A stretch of 64,000 nucleotides of DNA from Hyphomicrobiales bacterium (GTDB taxonomy: Bacteria > Pseudomonadota > Alphaproteobacteria > Rhizobiales > Beijerinckiaceae): assembly GCA_930633495.1 (NCBI GenBank), contig CAKNFJ010000001.1, forward strand, positions 4,673,001 to 4,737,000, read 5' to 3'. Within the stretch, counting starts at the first letter, position 1, and the number at the start of each line of letters is the position of its first letter. This document shows positions 38,250 through 46,488 of this stretch, in pieces. The position numbers and the translations under genes were made by a program. Under the pieces are notes generated by a model, which saw only the letters and a list, made by a program, of their open reading frames with translations, had not been told where the DNA came from and made no database searches.

Positions 38250-38495
38250 ATGGGTGGCGTGAGCATTTGGCACTGGATCGTCGTCGGCGTCATCGTGATG
38301 CTGCTGTTCGGTCGCGGCAAGGTGTCCGAGCTGATGGGCGATGTCGCCAAGGGCATCAAATCGTTCAAGAAGGGCATGGCGGAGGATGACGAGCCGACGC
38401 CGAGCGCGACCAATGTCGACCCCAAGGTGATCGACCAGACTCAGGCCAGCAACGCGGCCGCGCAGGCTCAGGCCAAGGCCGAAAACAAGGCCTGA
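38250..38495 (+). CDS. tatA: Twin-arginine translocase subunit TatA
   Basis: An 81-residue protein with one N-terminal membrane helix ([17 protein letters not shown]), the Phe-Gly hinge, and an amphipathic helix [21 protein letters not shown]. TatA forms the pore-like assembly of the Tat pathway for folded proteins. GGAGG precedes the ATG. The Kelch, VOC and TRAP proteins in this window carry Tat-like signals. Confidence 0.95.
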   Translation: MGGVSIWHWIVVGVIVMLLFGRGKVSELMGDVAKGIKSFKKGMAEDDEPTPSATNVDPKVIDQTQASNAAAQAQAKAENKA

Positions 38496-38500
38496 GCCCT

Positions 38501-38566
38501 CCTGCGCCGCACCGGCGCAGGGCGAGCCTGCTCCGCCGCGGCGGGGATACCTCCTGCGGGCGGAGC
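38501..38566 (+). promoter_or_regulatory. Two hairpins between tatA and tatB
   Basis: A perfect 8-bp stem CCTGCGCC/GGCGCAGG (38501-38521) and a second GCTCCGCC/GGCGGAGC (38530-38566). Neither has a T-run, so RNA stabilisation or partial termination is more likely than full termination. Confidence 0.5.
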
Positions 38567-38651
38567 CGGTTCAGGTTTCTGATGTTGCGCGCATTTCCGT
38601 CGTTCGGCCGAGGCGGCCGGACGAAGGCTGCGCCGAGAGGACGAGCCGTCG

Positions 38652-39263
38652 ATGTTCGACATCGCCTGGAGCGAAATGGTGCTGATCGGCGCGGTCGCGC
38701 TGGTGGTGATCGGCCCCAAGGACCTGCCCAAAGCCCTGCGCACGGTCGGCCAGACGGTCGCCCGGGTTCGCCGCATGGCGACAGAATTCCAGGGTCAGTT
38801 CAACGACGCGATGCGCGAGGCCGAACTCGCGGATCTCAAGAAGCAGGTCGAGGATGTCGGCGGGTCGGTGCAGAGCGCGCTCAATACCGATTTCAAGCCG
38901 ATCGACCAGATCAAGGATTTCGACGCGCCGAAGCCGGACGACGCGGCCCTGAAAGAGGCCGAGGCCAAGCTTGCGGCACTGCCGGCGCCCGCGCCGTTGC
39001 CGCCGGTCGAGATCAAGCCGGAGACGCCGAAGCCCGCCGAGGCTCCGAAGCGGGGACGCAAGGCCAAGGCGGCGGAGGTGGCTCCCACTGCTGTGGAGAC
39101 TTCCGCCGCGCAGCCTCCTGCTGTTGAGCCGCCGAAGGCCGCCCGCGCGCCGCGCAAGCCCAAGGCTGTGAGCGTTGCCGCGGCGACGGCCGAACCCGCT
39201 GCCGAGACCGCCAAGCCTGCCCGTAAGCGCAAGACCGCCAAGGGCGAGGAGACTCACCGATGA
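38652..39263 (+). CDS. tatB: Twin-arginine translocase subunit TatB
   Basis: A 203-residue protein: one membrane helix at the very N-terminus with the motif [26 protein letters not shown] (cited by [10 protein letters not shown]), an amphipathic helix, and a long Ala/Pro/Lys-rich tail from about residue 95. TatB and TatC form the signal-peptide receptor. Its stop overlaps the tatC start (ATGA). The tail is longer than in enterobacteria, a common alphaproteobacterial trait. Confidence 0.94.
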   Translation: MFDIAWSEMVLIGAVALVVIGPKDLPKALRTVGQTVARVRRMATEFQGQFNDAMREAELADLKKQVEDVGGSVQSALNTDFKPIDQIKDFDAPKPDDAALKEAEAKLAALPAPAPLPPVEIKPETPKPAEAPKRGRKAKAAEVAPTAVETSAAQPPAVEPPKAARAPRKPKAVSVAAATAEPAAETAKPARKRKTAKGEETHR

Positions 39264-40072
39264 GCGTCGCCAATCCTCGCGAGGGCGAGGACGAGATCGA
39301 GGCCTCGCGCGCGCCGCTCATCGAGCATCTGATCGAGCTGCGATCGCGGCTGATCAAGTCGCTGATCGCGTTTCTCCTGATGTTCTTCGTCTGCTTCGGC
39401 TTCTCGACGCAGATCTACAACATCCTCGTGCTGCCCTATGTCTGGGCCGCAGGCAGCACCGCCAATGCGCAGCTGATCTATACCGGCCCGCTCGAACTGC
39501 TCTTCACCCATATCAAGGTGGCGGCTTTCGGCGCCGGCTTCTTCGCCTTCCCGGTGATCGCGACGCAGATCTACAAATTCGTCGCGCCCGGTCTCTACAA
39601 GAACGAAAAGGCGGCTTTCGCTCCCTATCTGGTGGCCACGCCGCTGTTCTTCACGCTGGGTGCGCTGCTGGTCTTCTTCTTCGCCATGCCGGTGCTTATG
39701 AAGTTCTCGCTCGGCATGCAGCAGGCGGCGACCGAGACGCAGGCCGGCATCGCGCTGCTGCCGAAGGTCAGCGAGTATCTGTCGCTGATCATGACGCTGA
39801 TCTTCGCCTTCGGCATCGCCTTCCAGCTGCCGGTGATCCTGACCTTGCTCGGGCAGGCCGGCATCATCGATTCGAAGTTCCTGAAGGAAAAGCGCCGCTA
39901 CGCCATCGTCTTCGTCTTCGTCGTCGCCGCGGTGCTGACCCCGCCCGACGTGATCTCGCAGCTGATGCTCGCGATCCCGATGATGCTGCTCTACGAGCTC
40001 TCGGTGTTCTCGGTCCGTCGCGTCGAGAAGAAGGGCGAGGCGGCCACGGCGGCTGAAGAAGCCGCGGAGTAG
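39260..40072 (+). CDS. tatC: Twin-arginine translocase subunit TatC
   Basis: A 270-residue polytopic inner-membrane protein with about six helices. The N-terminal motif [16 protein letters not shown] is the TatC signature that contacts the twin-arginine signal, and [24 protein letters not shown] follows in the first periplasmic loop region. Full length. It ends the tatABC operon, after which an intergenic repeat and then serS follow. Confidence 0.95.
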   Translation: MSVANPREGEDEIEASRAPLIEHLIELRSRLIKSLIAFLLMFFVCFGFSTQIYNILVLPYVWAAGSTANAQLIYTGPLELLFTHIKVAAFGAGFFAFPVIATQIYKFVAPGLYKNEKAAFAPYLVATPLFFTLGALLVFFFAMPVLMKFSLGMQQAATETQAGIALLPKVSEYLSLIMTLIFAFGIAFQLPVILTLLGQAGIIDSKFLKEKRRYAIVFVFVVAAVLTPPDVISQLMLAIPMMLLYELSVFSVRRVEKKGEAATAAEEAAE

Positions 40073-40080
40073 GGCGCTAC

Positions 40081-40173
40081 CGTCATGCTCGCCCTTGTGG
40101 CGAGCATCCACGGCTTGAACACAGCCTTCGTCGCATGAAGACGTGGATGGTCGGAACAAGTCCGACCATGACG
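40081..40173. repeat. Palindromic repeat, ATGCTCGCCCTTGTGG family, copy E
   Basis: It begins CGTCATGCTCGCCCTTGTGG and ends GTCCGACCATGACG, with inner inverted arms GCATCCACG / CGTGGATG. A close copy is at 55586-55676. Confidence 0.78.
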
Positions 40174-40233
40174 AAATCGAAGCGACGAATGCCGATCTCG
40201 GTGGTTCCCTCTCGCGCCGTCCCGGTCTAGAGC

Positions 40234-40258
40234 ATCCATCGCTGCATTCCGTAGCGAT
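40234..40258 (+). promoter_or_regulatory. Hairpin in the serS leader
   Basis: A perfect 8-bp stem CCATCGCT / AGCGATGG with a 9-base loop ends 17 bases before the serS ATG. No T-run follows. It is downstream of repeat E and could affect translation. Confidence 0.4.
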
Positions 40259-40275
40259 GGCATGGCCGGACGACG

Positions 40276-41577
40276 ATGTACGACATCAAATGGATTCGCG
40301 AGAACGCCGCGGCGTTCGATGGAGGCTTGATGCGACGGGGGCTTGAGCCGCTGTCGTCGTCGCTGCTTGCACTCGACGATGCCCGCCGCTCCGCCATCGC
40401 CAAGGCGCAGGCCACGCAGGAGCGCCGCAACGCGCTCTCCAAGGAAATCGGCAAGGCCATGGGCGCGAAGGATGTCGCGCTCGCCGACAGGCTCAAGGCC
40501 GAGGTCGCCGCGCTCAAGGAAGAGCAGCCGGCATTGGAAGCCGAGGAGAAGGCCGCCAAGGAGGCGCTCGACGAAAAGCTCGCCGCGATTCCGAACACGC
40601 CGTTCGAGGACGTGCCCGAGGGGGCGGATGAGCACGGCAACGTCGTGTCGCATGTTCACGGCGTGATGCCCGAGGAACGCGGGCTGCTCAAGGGCGTCAA
40701 CGATCCCAGGCAGCATTTCGAGCTTGGCGAAGCGCTCGGGCAGATGGATTTCGAGAAGGCGGCGAAGCTCTCGGGCGCACGCTTCGTCGTGCTGGAGAAG
40801 CAGATCGCGCGGCTGTCGCGGGCGATCGGGCAGTTCATGCTCGACACGCACACCGAGGAGCACGGCTACACCGAGGTGAATCCACCGCTGCTCGTCCGTG
40901 ACGACGCGATGTTCGGCACGGCACAGCTGCCCAAGTTCCGCGAGGATCAGTTCCGCGCGGGCGAGGAGCATTGGCTGATCCCCACCGCCGAGGTTCCGCT
41001 GACCAATCTGGCAAGGGAATCAATTCTCTCCGAGGAAGAGCTGCCGCTTCGATTCACCGCGCTCACGCCCTGCTTCCGGTCGGAGGCTGGGTCGGCCGGA
41101 CGCGACACGCGCGGCATGCTGCGCCAGCACCAGTTCGAGAAGGTCGAGCTTGTCTCGATCACCGCGCCGGAGAAGTCGCGCGAGGAGCATGAGCGCATGC
41201 TCGCCTGCGCCGAGGCCGTGCTGAAGAAGCTCGATCTGCATTATCGCGTGATGACCTTGTGCACCGGCGACATGGGCTTCGCCTCGCAGAAGACCTACGA
41301 CATCGAGGTCTGGCTGCCGGGGCAGAAGACCTATCGCGAGATCTCGTCCTGCTCCGTCTGCGGCGATTTCCAGGCGCGGCGCATGAACGCCCGCTACAAG
41401 ACCAAGGACGGCAAGGGCCCGTTCTTCGTGCACACCCTCAACGGCTCGGGCACGGCGGTCGGCCGCGCGCTGATCGCGGTGATGGAGAACTACCAGAACG
41501 CCGACGGCTCGATCTCCGTGCCGGAGGTCCTGGTGCCTTATATGCGCGGCGCGACCAAGATCGAGAAGGCGGCCTGA
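40276..41577 (+). CDS. serS: Seryl-tRNA synthetase
   Basis: A 433-residue class II synthetase. The N-terminal 110 residues form the long coiled-coil arm that grips the serine tRNA variable arm ([17 protein letters not shown]... [12 protein letters not shown]). Class II motifs 2 and 3 appear as [25 protein letters not shown] and [18 protein letters not shown], cited by landmarks GRDTRG and GTAVGRAL. Full length. It is followed at once by surE. Confidence 0.96.
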   Translation: MYDIKWIRENAAAFDGGLMRRGLEPLSSSLLALDDARRSAIAKAQATQERRNALSKEIGKAMGAKDVALADRLKAEVAALKEEQPALEAEEKAAKEALDEKLAAIPNTPFEDVPEGADEHGNVVSHVHGVMPEERGLLKGVNDPRQHFELGEALGQMDFEKAAKLSGARFVVLEKQIARLSRAIGQFMLDTHTEEHGYTEVNPPLLVRDDAMFGTAQLPKFREDQFRAGEEHWLIPTAEVPLTNLARESILSEEELPLRFTALTPCFRSEAGSAGRDTRGMLRQHQFEKVELVSITAPEKSREEHERMLACAEAVLKKLDLHYRVMTLCTGDMGFASQKTYDIEVWLPGQKTYREISSCSVCGDFQARRMNARYKTKDGKGPFFVHTLNGSGTAVGRALIAVMENYQNADGSISVPEVLVPYMRGATKIEKAA

Positions 41578-41578
41578 G

Positions 41579-42340
41579 ATGCGTATCCTCGTCACCAACG
41601 ATGACGGCATTCACGCCGAGGGGCTCGAGGTGCTGGAGCGTATCGCGCGCCAGCTCTCGGACGATGTCTGGGTCGTGGCGCCCGAGACCGACCAGTCCGG
41701 GGTCGCCCATTCGCTGTCGCTGTCGAATCCGTTGAGGCTTCGCCAGATCGGCGAGAAGCGCTTCGCCGTAGCGGGCACGCCGACCGACTGCGTCATCATG
41801 GCCGTGCGTTCGATCCTCGCGGAGGCGAAGCCGGACCTCGTGCTCTCGGGTGTCAACCGCGGTTCGAACGTCGCGGAGGACGTGACCTATTCCGGCACCA
41901 TCGCGGCCGCGATGGAGGGTACGCTCCTCGGCATTCCCTCGATCGCGGTCAGCCAGGCCTATTCGCCCGGCAATCGCGATTCGATCCGCTGGGACTGCGC
42001 CGAAAGCCATGCGCCGGGCATCATCCGGCGTTTGCTGGAGGAGGGCATTCCGGAGGGCGTGCTCTTCAATCTCAACTTCCCCAATGCCGGGCCGGAGGAG
42101 GTGCAGGGCGTCTCCGTCACGGTGCAGGGCCGGCGCGACCAGGAGCTGGTCAAGCTCGAGCCCCGCAAGGACGGGCGTGGCAATCCCTATTACTGGATCG
42201 CCTTCCAGGGCAGCCGCAAGGAGCCGGCCAACGGCACCGATTTGCGCGCCATGGCCGAAAAGCGCATCTCGGTAACGCCGCTGGAGCTCGATCTGACCCA
42301 TGAGCCGACGCTGACCCGCTTCGCTCGGGTCTTCGCCTGA
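41579..42340 (+). CDS. surE: 5'/3'-nucleotidase SurE
   Basis: A 253-residue metal-dependent phosphatase acting on nucleoside monophosphates, linked to stationary-phase survival. The metal-binding Asp pair is in [13 protein letters not shown] (3-15), followed by [33 protein letters not shown]. The ATG is two bases after the serS stop. The surE-pcm-nlpD order is as in Escherichia coli, but rpoS does not follow. Confidence 0.95.
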   Translation: MRILVTNDDGIHAEGLEVLERIARQLSDDVWVVAPETDQSGVAHSLSLSNPLRLRQIGEKRFAVAGTPTDCVIMAVRSILAEAKPDLVLSGVNRGSNVAEDVTYSGTIAAAMEGTLLGIPSIAVSQAYSPGNRDSIRWDCAESHAPGIIRRLLEEGIPEGVLFNLNFPNAGPEEVQGVSVTVQGRRDQELVKLEPRKDGRGNPYYWIAFQGSRKEPANGTDLRAMAEKRISVTPLELDLTHEPTLTRFARVFA

Positions 42341-42359
42341 ACGGCGGCGGGGAGGGGGC

Positions 42360-43022
42360 ATGAGCGAGGAGGTGCCGGCCAGCGAGGGCGAGCGCACCGT
42401 CGCCTTCCTCCTGTCGCTCAGGGCGCGGGGGGTGCGCGATCTGCCCTTGCTGCGCGCGATGGAGCGGGTGCCGCGCGATCGCTTCGCGCCGGCCCGCTTT
42501 GCCGATCTGGCACGCGAGGACGTCTCGGTGCCGCTGCCTTGCGGCCAGACGATGACCGCGCCGCACACCGTCGCCAACCTGCTCGGCGCGCTCGACATGC
42601 AGGCGGGCGCGCGCGTGCTCGAAGTGGGAACGGGCTCCGGCTATGTCTCGGCGCTGCTGGCGGCGCTAGGCGGCGAGGTGGTTTCGCTTGAGCGATATCG
42701 TTCGCTGGCCCTGGCCGCGCATGAGCGGGTTAGCGGCAGCGGTTTCGGCAAGCTGATCGATTTGCGCCACGCCGATGGCTTTCAGTCCGATCGGACGCTC
42801 GGTCGCTTCGACCGTATCCTCGTCAATGGTGTTACCCAGACCGTGCCGGAAGCACTGCTGATGCGGCTGTCGAACGGGGGGCGGCTCGTCGGGGCTTTGC
42901 GCGTCGAGGGGATTGCACGGCGGGTGGTCGTCACGCGCCTCGGCGAGGACCAGTTCGACCACGCGACCGGGCCTGTGCTGCGGCTGCCGCCGCTGGTGCC
43001 GGGAATTTCGCGCGCGCTTTGA
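42360..43022 (+). CDS. pcm: Protein-L-isoaspartate O-methyltransferase
   Basis: A 220-residue SAM-dependent enzyme that repairs isoaspartyl damage in proteins. It has RDRFAPARFADLA, PLPCGQTMTAPHTVA, and the SAM motif VLEVGTGSGYVSALLAALG. The C-terminal part is somewhat divergent from E. coli Pcm. It starts 20 bases after surE and GGGGAGGGGG precedes the ATG. Confidence 0.9.
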   Translation: MSEEVPASEGERTVAFLLSLRARGVRDLPLLRAMERVPRDRFAPARFADLAREDVSVPLPCGQTMTAPHTVANLLGALDMQAGARVLEVGTGSGYVSALLAALGGEVVSLERYRSLALAAHERVSGSGFGKLIDLRHADGFQSDRTLGRFDRILVNGVTQTVPEALLMRLSNGGRLVGALRVEGIARRVVVTRLGEDQFDHATGPVLRLPPLVPGISRAL

Positions 43023-43189
43023 TGAAACCGCTGCGAAAGCGGCGTTGCGACGCCCTCCGAATTGCCGCCTAGGGCGCCTGCAAAAAAATCCAAAAAAGTG
43101 AACGGGGATTCGCGAGCGAAACTCTTTCGTAACCTCAACGGGACTTTAATGCCCGTCATCGAGTTGCGTCGTTCGCGAGTACTCTGTTC

Positions 43190-44590
43190 ATGCGTAGCCA
43201 AGCCGGATCGATCAATCACCGCGCGCTTCGCCGTCTGTCGACGGTCTGTCTGCTCGCCATCGGTGTCAGCGCCTGCTCTTCGGATGCGATGCGCTTCACC
43301 CAGACTCCTTTCGACAATCCGTTCAAGTCAGCCCAGGCTCCCGCCGGCGGTTATGAGCCGACGACGACCGGGTCGATCGGGCGGTCGGCCAGCGCGCCGC
43401 TGCAGCCCGTGCCGTCCTCGCCGGTCGTGCGGGCCCAGCCGTTGCCGCCGCCACAATCGGCTGTCGCTCTGAGCGCTGCGCCGGCCCAGGCCGTCGCGGG
43501 TAGCGCTGCCGGCTGGTCGGCGCAGGGCGGCACGCCGATCGTGCTCGCCCAGGGCGAAAGCCTCGACATGATCTCGTCGCGCTATGGCGTGCCTCGCGCG
43601 GCGATCATGTCCGCCAACGGGCTGAGCAACTCCAGCGTCACGCCCGGCACGCGCATCGTGATCCCGGTCTACAACGCCGGCGGCGCGTCGGCGTCGGCGG
43701 CTCCGGCCTCTCCCGCCGCGCCGGCTCCTAAGGTCGCACAGGCTCCTGCTCCCTCGCAGCGTTTTGTTGCCGGGCCAGCTCCGGCCGCGGCGCGCCAGCC
43801 GGCTCCGGCTCCTGTCGTCGACGCCAAGGCGCAGGCCAAGTCCGCGGCCGAAGCCAGGGCAACTGCCGCAGTGGAGGCGAAAGCGAAGGCCGAGGCCGAC
43901 GCCCAGGCGATGCGCGAATCGCGTGCCCGGTTCGCCGCCGAAGCCAAGGCCAAGGCCGATGCACGCAAGACGGTTCCGGCCACGCCGGCCACCAAGCCCG
44001 TCGTCGAGGCCAAGCCGGCGGCGGCTCAGCCGCAGCCGGTCAAGACCGTCGCTCCGGCGCCCCAGCCAGCCAAGCCTGCCCCGGCAGCGAAGCCGGTCGT
44101 CGTGGCGAGCGCTCCGGCCGCCGAGCCGAAGCCGACCGCGATCCCGAAGGCGGAGCCTGCGCCTGAGCCGAAGACCACCGCCAGCCTGCCGAAGCAGGAA
44201 GAGGAGGCGGCTTCCTCGGCCGACAAGGCGGATTTCCGCTGGCCGGCGCGTGGCCGCGTGATCTCCGGCTACAGCAAGGGCGGCAACGAGGGCATCAACA
44301 TCGCCGTTCCCGAAGGCACGCCGGTCAAGGCAGCCGAAGGCGGCACGGTCGCCTATGCCGGCAGCGAGCTGAAGGGCTACGGCAACCTCGTCCTGATCCG
44401 CCATCCCAACGGCTACGTCTCGGCCTACGCCCATAACGGCGATCTCAAGGTGAAGCGCGGCGATGTCGTGAAGCGTGGCCAGGTGGTGGCGAATTCCGGC
44501 CAGAGCGGCAACGTCTCCTCGCCGCAGCTGCACTTCGAGCTGCGCAAGGGTTCGACCCCGGTCGATCCGACACCCTATCTGAACAACTGA
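43190..44590 (+). CDS. NlpD-like LysM/M23 lipoprotein
   Basis: A 466-residue envelope lipoprotein. Signal ends LAIGVSAC with Cys29. A LysM domain (about 117-160; VLAQGESLDMISSRYGVPRAAIMSANGLSN, cited by GESLDMISSRY) binds glycan. A 180-residue Ala/Pro/Lys-rich linker follows, then a LytM/M23 domain (about 345-466). The zinc site is degenerate: NEGINIAVPEG stands where active enzymes have HxGxD, while YAHNGD and LHFELR are kept. Like E. coli NlpD it is probably an amidase activator rather than a peptidase. The position after surE-pcm supports the call. Confidence 0.92.
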   Translation: MRSQAGSINHRALRRLSTVCLLAIGVSACSSDAMRFTQTPFDNPFKSAQAPAGGYEPTTTGSIGRSASAPLQPVPSSPVVRAQPLPPPQSAVALSAAPAQAVAGSAAGWSAQGGTPIVLAQGESLDMISSRYGVPRAAIMSANGLSNSSVTPGTRIVIPVYNAGGASASAAPASPAAPAPKVAQAPAPSQRFVAGPAPAAARQPAPAPVVDAKAQAKSAAEARATAAVEAKAKAEADAQAMRESRARFAAEAKAKADARKTVPATPATKPVVEAKPAAAQPQPVKTVAPAPQPAKPAPAAKPVVVASAPAAEPKPTAIPKAEPAPEPKTTASLPKQEEEAASSADKADFRWPARGRVISGYSKGGNEGINIAVPEGTPVKAAEGGTVAYAGSELKGYGNLVLIRHPNGYVSAYAHNGDLKVKRGDVVKRGQVVANSGQSGNVSSPQLHFELRKGSTPVDPTPYLNN

Positions 44591-44656
44591 GCCGCATTCG
44601 GCGCGACAGGTTCCAGCCTTCGATCGGTTCGCGAGACCCTCCCGATCGAAAAAGGA

Positions 44657-44693
44657 CGGGGCGGCCCCAGGACGGGCCGCCCCGTTTTCTTTT
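44657..44693 (+). terminator. Strong terminator after the nlpD-like gene
   Basis: A perfect 11-bp stem CGGGGCGGCCC / GGGCCGCCCCG with loop CAGGAC, followed by TTTTCTTTT. It ends the tat/serS/surE/pcm/nlpD run. Confidence 0.93.
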
Positions 44694-44751
44694 GTGTTTT
44701 CAGTTTCGCGTCGGCCATTGCCGAGATGAAATGGCCAGAGCCGCTCGGTTG

Positions 44752-44881
44752 TCATTCCGGGGCGCGCCACAGGCGCGAACCCGGAACCCACGACTGGGCG
44801 GAACATCGTAAACCCGGTTGCGAAGCGCTCGCCCAGTCGTGGGTTCCGGGTTCTTCGCTGCGCGAAGCCCCAAAATGACAA
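44752..44881. repeat. Long palindromic repeat, copy D (24-bp perfect arms)
   Basis: Perfect inverted arms 44777-44800 and 44830-44853 (GAACCCGGAACCCACG... and its complement), extended imperfectly outward to TTGTCATT... / ...AATGACAA. It fills most of the 331-bp gap between convergent nlpD-like and DUF815 genes, with the terminator. No gene is seen in the gap. Confidence 0.85.
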
Positions 44882-44921
44882 CTCGGTGGTTCTCCAGCCG
44901 GCTGCGAGCGCCCGCGCTCTC

Positions 44922-45806
44922 TTACCCCTCCAGCCGCTTGCCCAGCCGGCCGGCGAGGTCCTGGATGTATTGCCAGGCGGTGCGGCCGGAGCGGGAACCG
45001 CGCGTGGTCGCCCATTCCAGCGCATCCCGGCGCAGCTCCTCGGGCGCTATCGCCAGCCCGAAATAGCCGACATAGCCGTTGATCATCTCCAGATACTCGT
45101 CCTGGCTGCATTTGTGGAAGCCGAGCCAGAGGCCGAAGCGATCGGAGAGCGAGACCTTTTCCTCGATGGCCTCGCCGGGATTGATCGAGGTCGAGCGCTC
45201 ATTGTCCATCATGTCGCGCGGCAGTAGGTGCCGGCGATTCGAGGTGGCGTAGAACACGACGTTGTCGGGGCGGCCTTCGACGCCGCCGTCGAGCACCGCC
45301 TTCAGCGATTTGTAGGAAGTGTCGTCGCTGTCGAAGGACAGATCGTCGCAGAAGACGATGGCGCGATGCGGATCGTTGCGCAGCTGGCTCATCAGGGCAG
45401 GAAGGCTCTCGATGTCCTCGCGATGGATCTCGATCAGCTTCAGCGGCAGCGCGCCCTTGGCGAGATTCTGGTTGGTGTCGGCATGGACCGCCTTGACCAG
45501 CGACGACTTGCCCATGCCGCGTGCGCCCCAGAGCAGAACGTTGTTGGCCGGCAGGCCCTTGGCGAAGCGCTCGGTGTTTTCGGCCAGCGTGTCACGGACG
45601 CGATCGACGCCGCGCAGCAGCGAGAGCGCCACACGATTGACTTTGGGAACCGGGACGAGCTCGGAGCCGGCGGCCTGCCAGACGAAGGCGTCCGCCGCCT
45701 TGAGGTCGGCCGGCTTGCGACGGGGCGGGGCGATGCGCTCGAGCGCGTCTGCGATCCGCAGCAGGGTCGCGAGGGTCTGGTCGGGGGGCGTCTCGGCCGT
45801 GGTCAT
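44922..45806 (-). CDS. DUF815 AAA-type ATPase
   Basis: A 294-residue P-loop ATPase of family DUF815. Walker A is GARGMGKSS (about 93-101), Walker B IVFCDDLSFD, with sensor ATSNRRHLLPRDM and the Arg-finger-like RFGLWLGF. No signal or membrane helix. The family is common in proteobacteria and resembles the AAA+ module of replication and motor loaders, but its job is not known to me. It is divergent from yajC, with a palindromic operator-like site between. Confidence 0.85.
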   Translation of the reverse strand: MTTAETPPDQTLATLLRIADALERIAPPRRKPADLKAADAFVWQAAGSELVPVPKVNRVALSLLRGVDRVRDTLAENTERFAKGLPANNVLLWGARGMGKSSLVKAVHADTNQNLAKGALPLKLIEIHREDIESLPALMSQLRNDPHRAIVFCDDLSFDSDDTSYKSLKAVLDGGVEGRPDNVVFYATSNRRHLLPRDMMDNERSTSINPGEAIEEKVSLSDRFGLWLGFHKCSQDEYLEMINGYVGYFGLAIAPEELRRDALEWATTRGSRSGRTAWQYIQDLAGRLGKRLEG

Positions 45807-45835
45807 GGCATCTGTGCCTTCAGTTCGTTCCGTCG

Positions 45836-45862
45836 AACCGTACCGTACCGTCCGGTACGGTT
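45836..45862. promoter_or_regulatory. Palindromic operator-like site before the DUF815 gene
   Basis: Perfect 10-bp arms AACCGTACCG and CGGTACGGTT with a 7-base spacer, about 30 bases upstream of the DUF815 start. It has the form of a TetR-type dimer site. No such regulator is in the window. Confidence 0.45.
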
Positions 45863-46094
45863 CTTGCTGCTACCTAAACCGCGTGGTGGATCGGGCGCAA
45901 GGGGCATTGCGCGAATGAAGCTGAGCCCATAGGTGAGGAGCGCGCATGGGGAACCGGGCGTGTCCGATTGATTTCACGGCGTTGCTGGCTATAGTCCGCG
46001 CGATTTTTGGCCGGGCGATGCCTTTGCCGCGTCTTTCCATTTCGAGTCTTGCGTCTTGCGGCCAGCCGTGCCGTCGCCAGAGAGGAGTTCTTCA

Positions 46095-46421
46095 GTGATC
46101 ACCCCTGCTTTCGCCCAGGCCACAGGAGCCGGTGGCGGCGCCGACATGCTGATCCAGCTCGTCCCGTTCCTGCTGATCTTCGTCATCATGTGGTTCCTGA
46201 TCATCCGGCCGCAGCAGCGCCGGGCCAAGGCCCATCAGGAGCTGATCAAGAACGTGCGCCGCGGCGACACCGTCGTCACCTCCGGCGGCATGATCGCGAA
46301 GGTCTCGAAGGTCGTCGATGATGGCGAGATCGAGGTCGAGATCGCCGATGGCGTGCGCGTGCGCATCGTGCGCGGCATGATCCAGGACGTCCGCTCCAAG
46401 AGCGAGCCGGTCAAGAACTAA
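46095..46421 (+). CDS. yajC: Sec translocase accessory protein YajC
   Basis: A 108-residue inner-membrane protein. A single helix (LIQLVPFLLIFVIMWFLIIRP) ends in the PQQRRAKAHQ motif, then GDTVVTSGGMIAKV and EIADGVRVRIVRGMI, as in all YajC. It forms the SecDF-YajC complex. The GTG start at 46095 is chosen because GAGGAG lies seven bases upstream. It is followed by secD and secF in one operon. Confidence 0.95.
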   Translation: MITPAFAQATGAGGGADMLIQLVPFLLIFVIMWFLIIRPQQRRAKAHQELIKNVRRGDTVVTSGGMIAKVSKVVDDGEIEVEIADGVRVRIVRGMIQDVRSKSEPVKN

Positions 46422-46488
46422 GTAAGAATGCAGCGGCCCGAGCCCCTTTCCGGGGGCTCGCGGCACGGCAACAAGGCTGTTCACGCAG

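Noticed and set aside
46439..46460. GC hairpin between yajC and secD as a terminator
   Set aside because: The 8-bp stem has no T-run and the genes are clearly one operon; it is mentioned only as a possible RNA structure.
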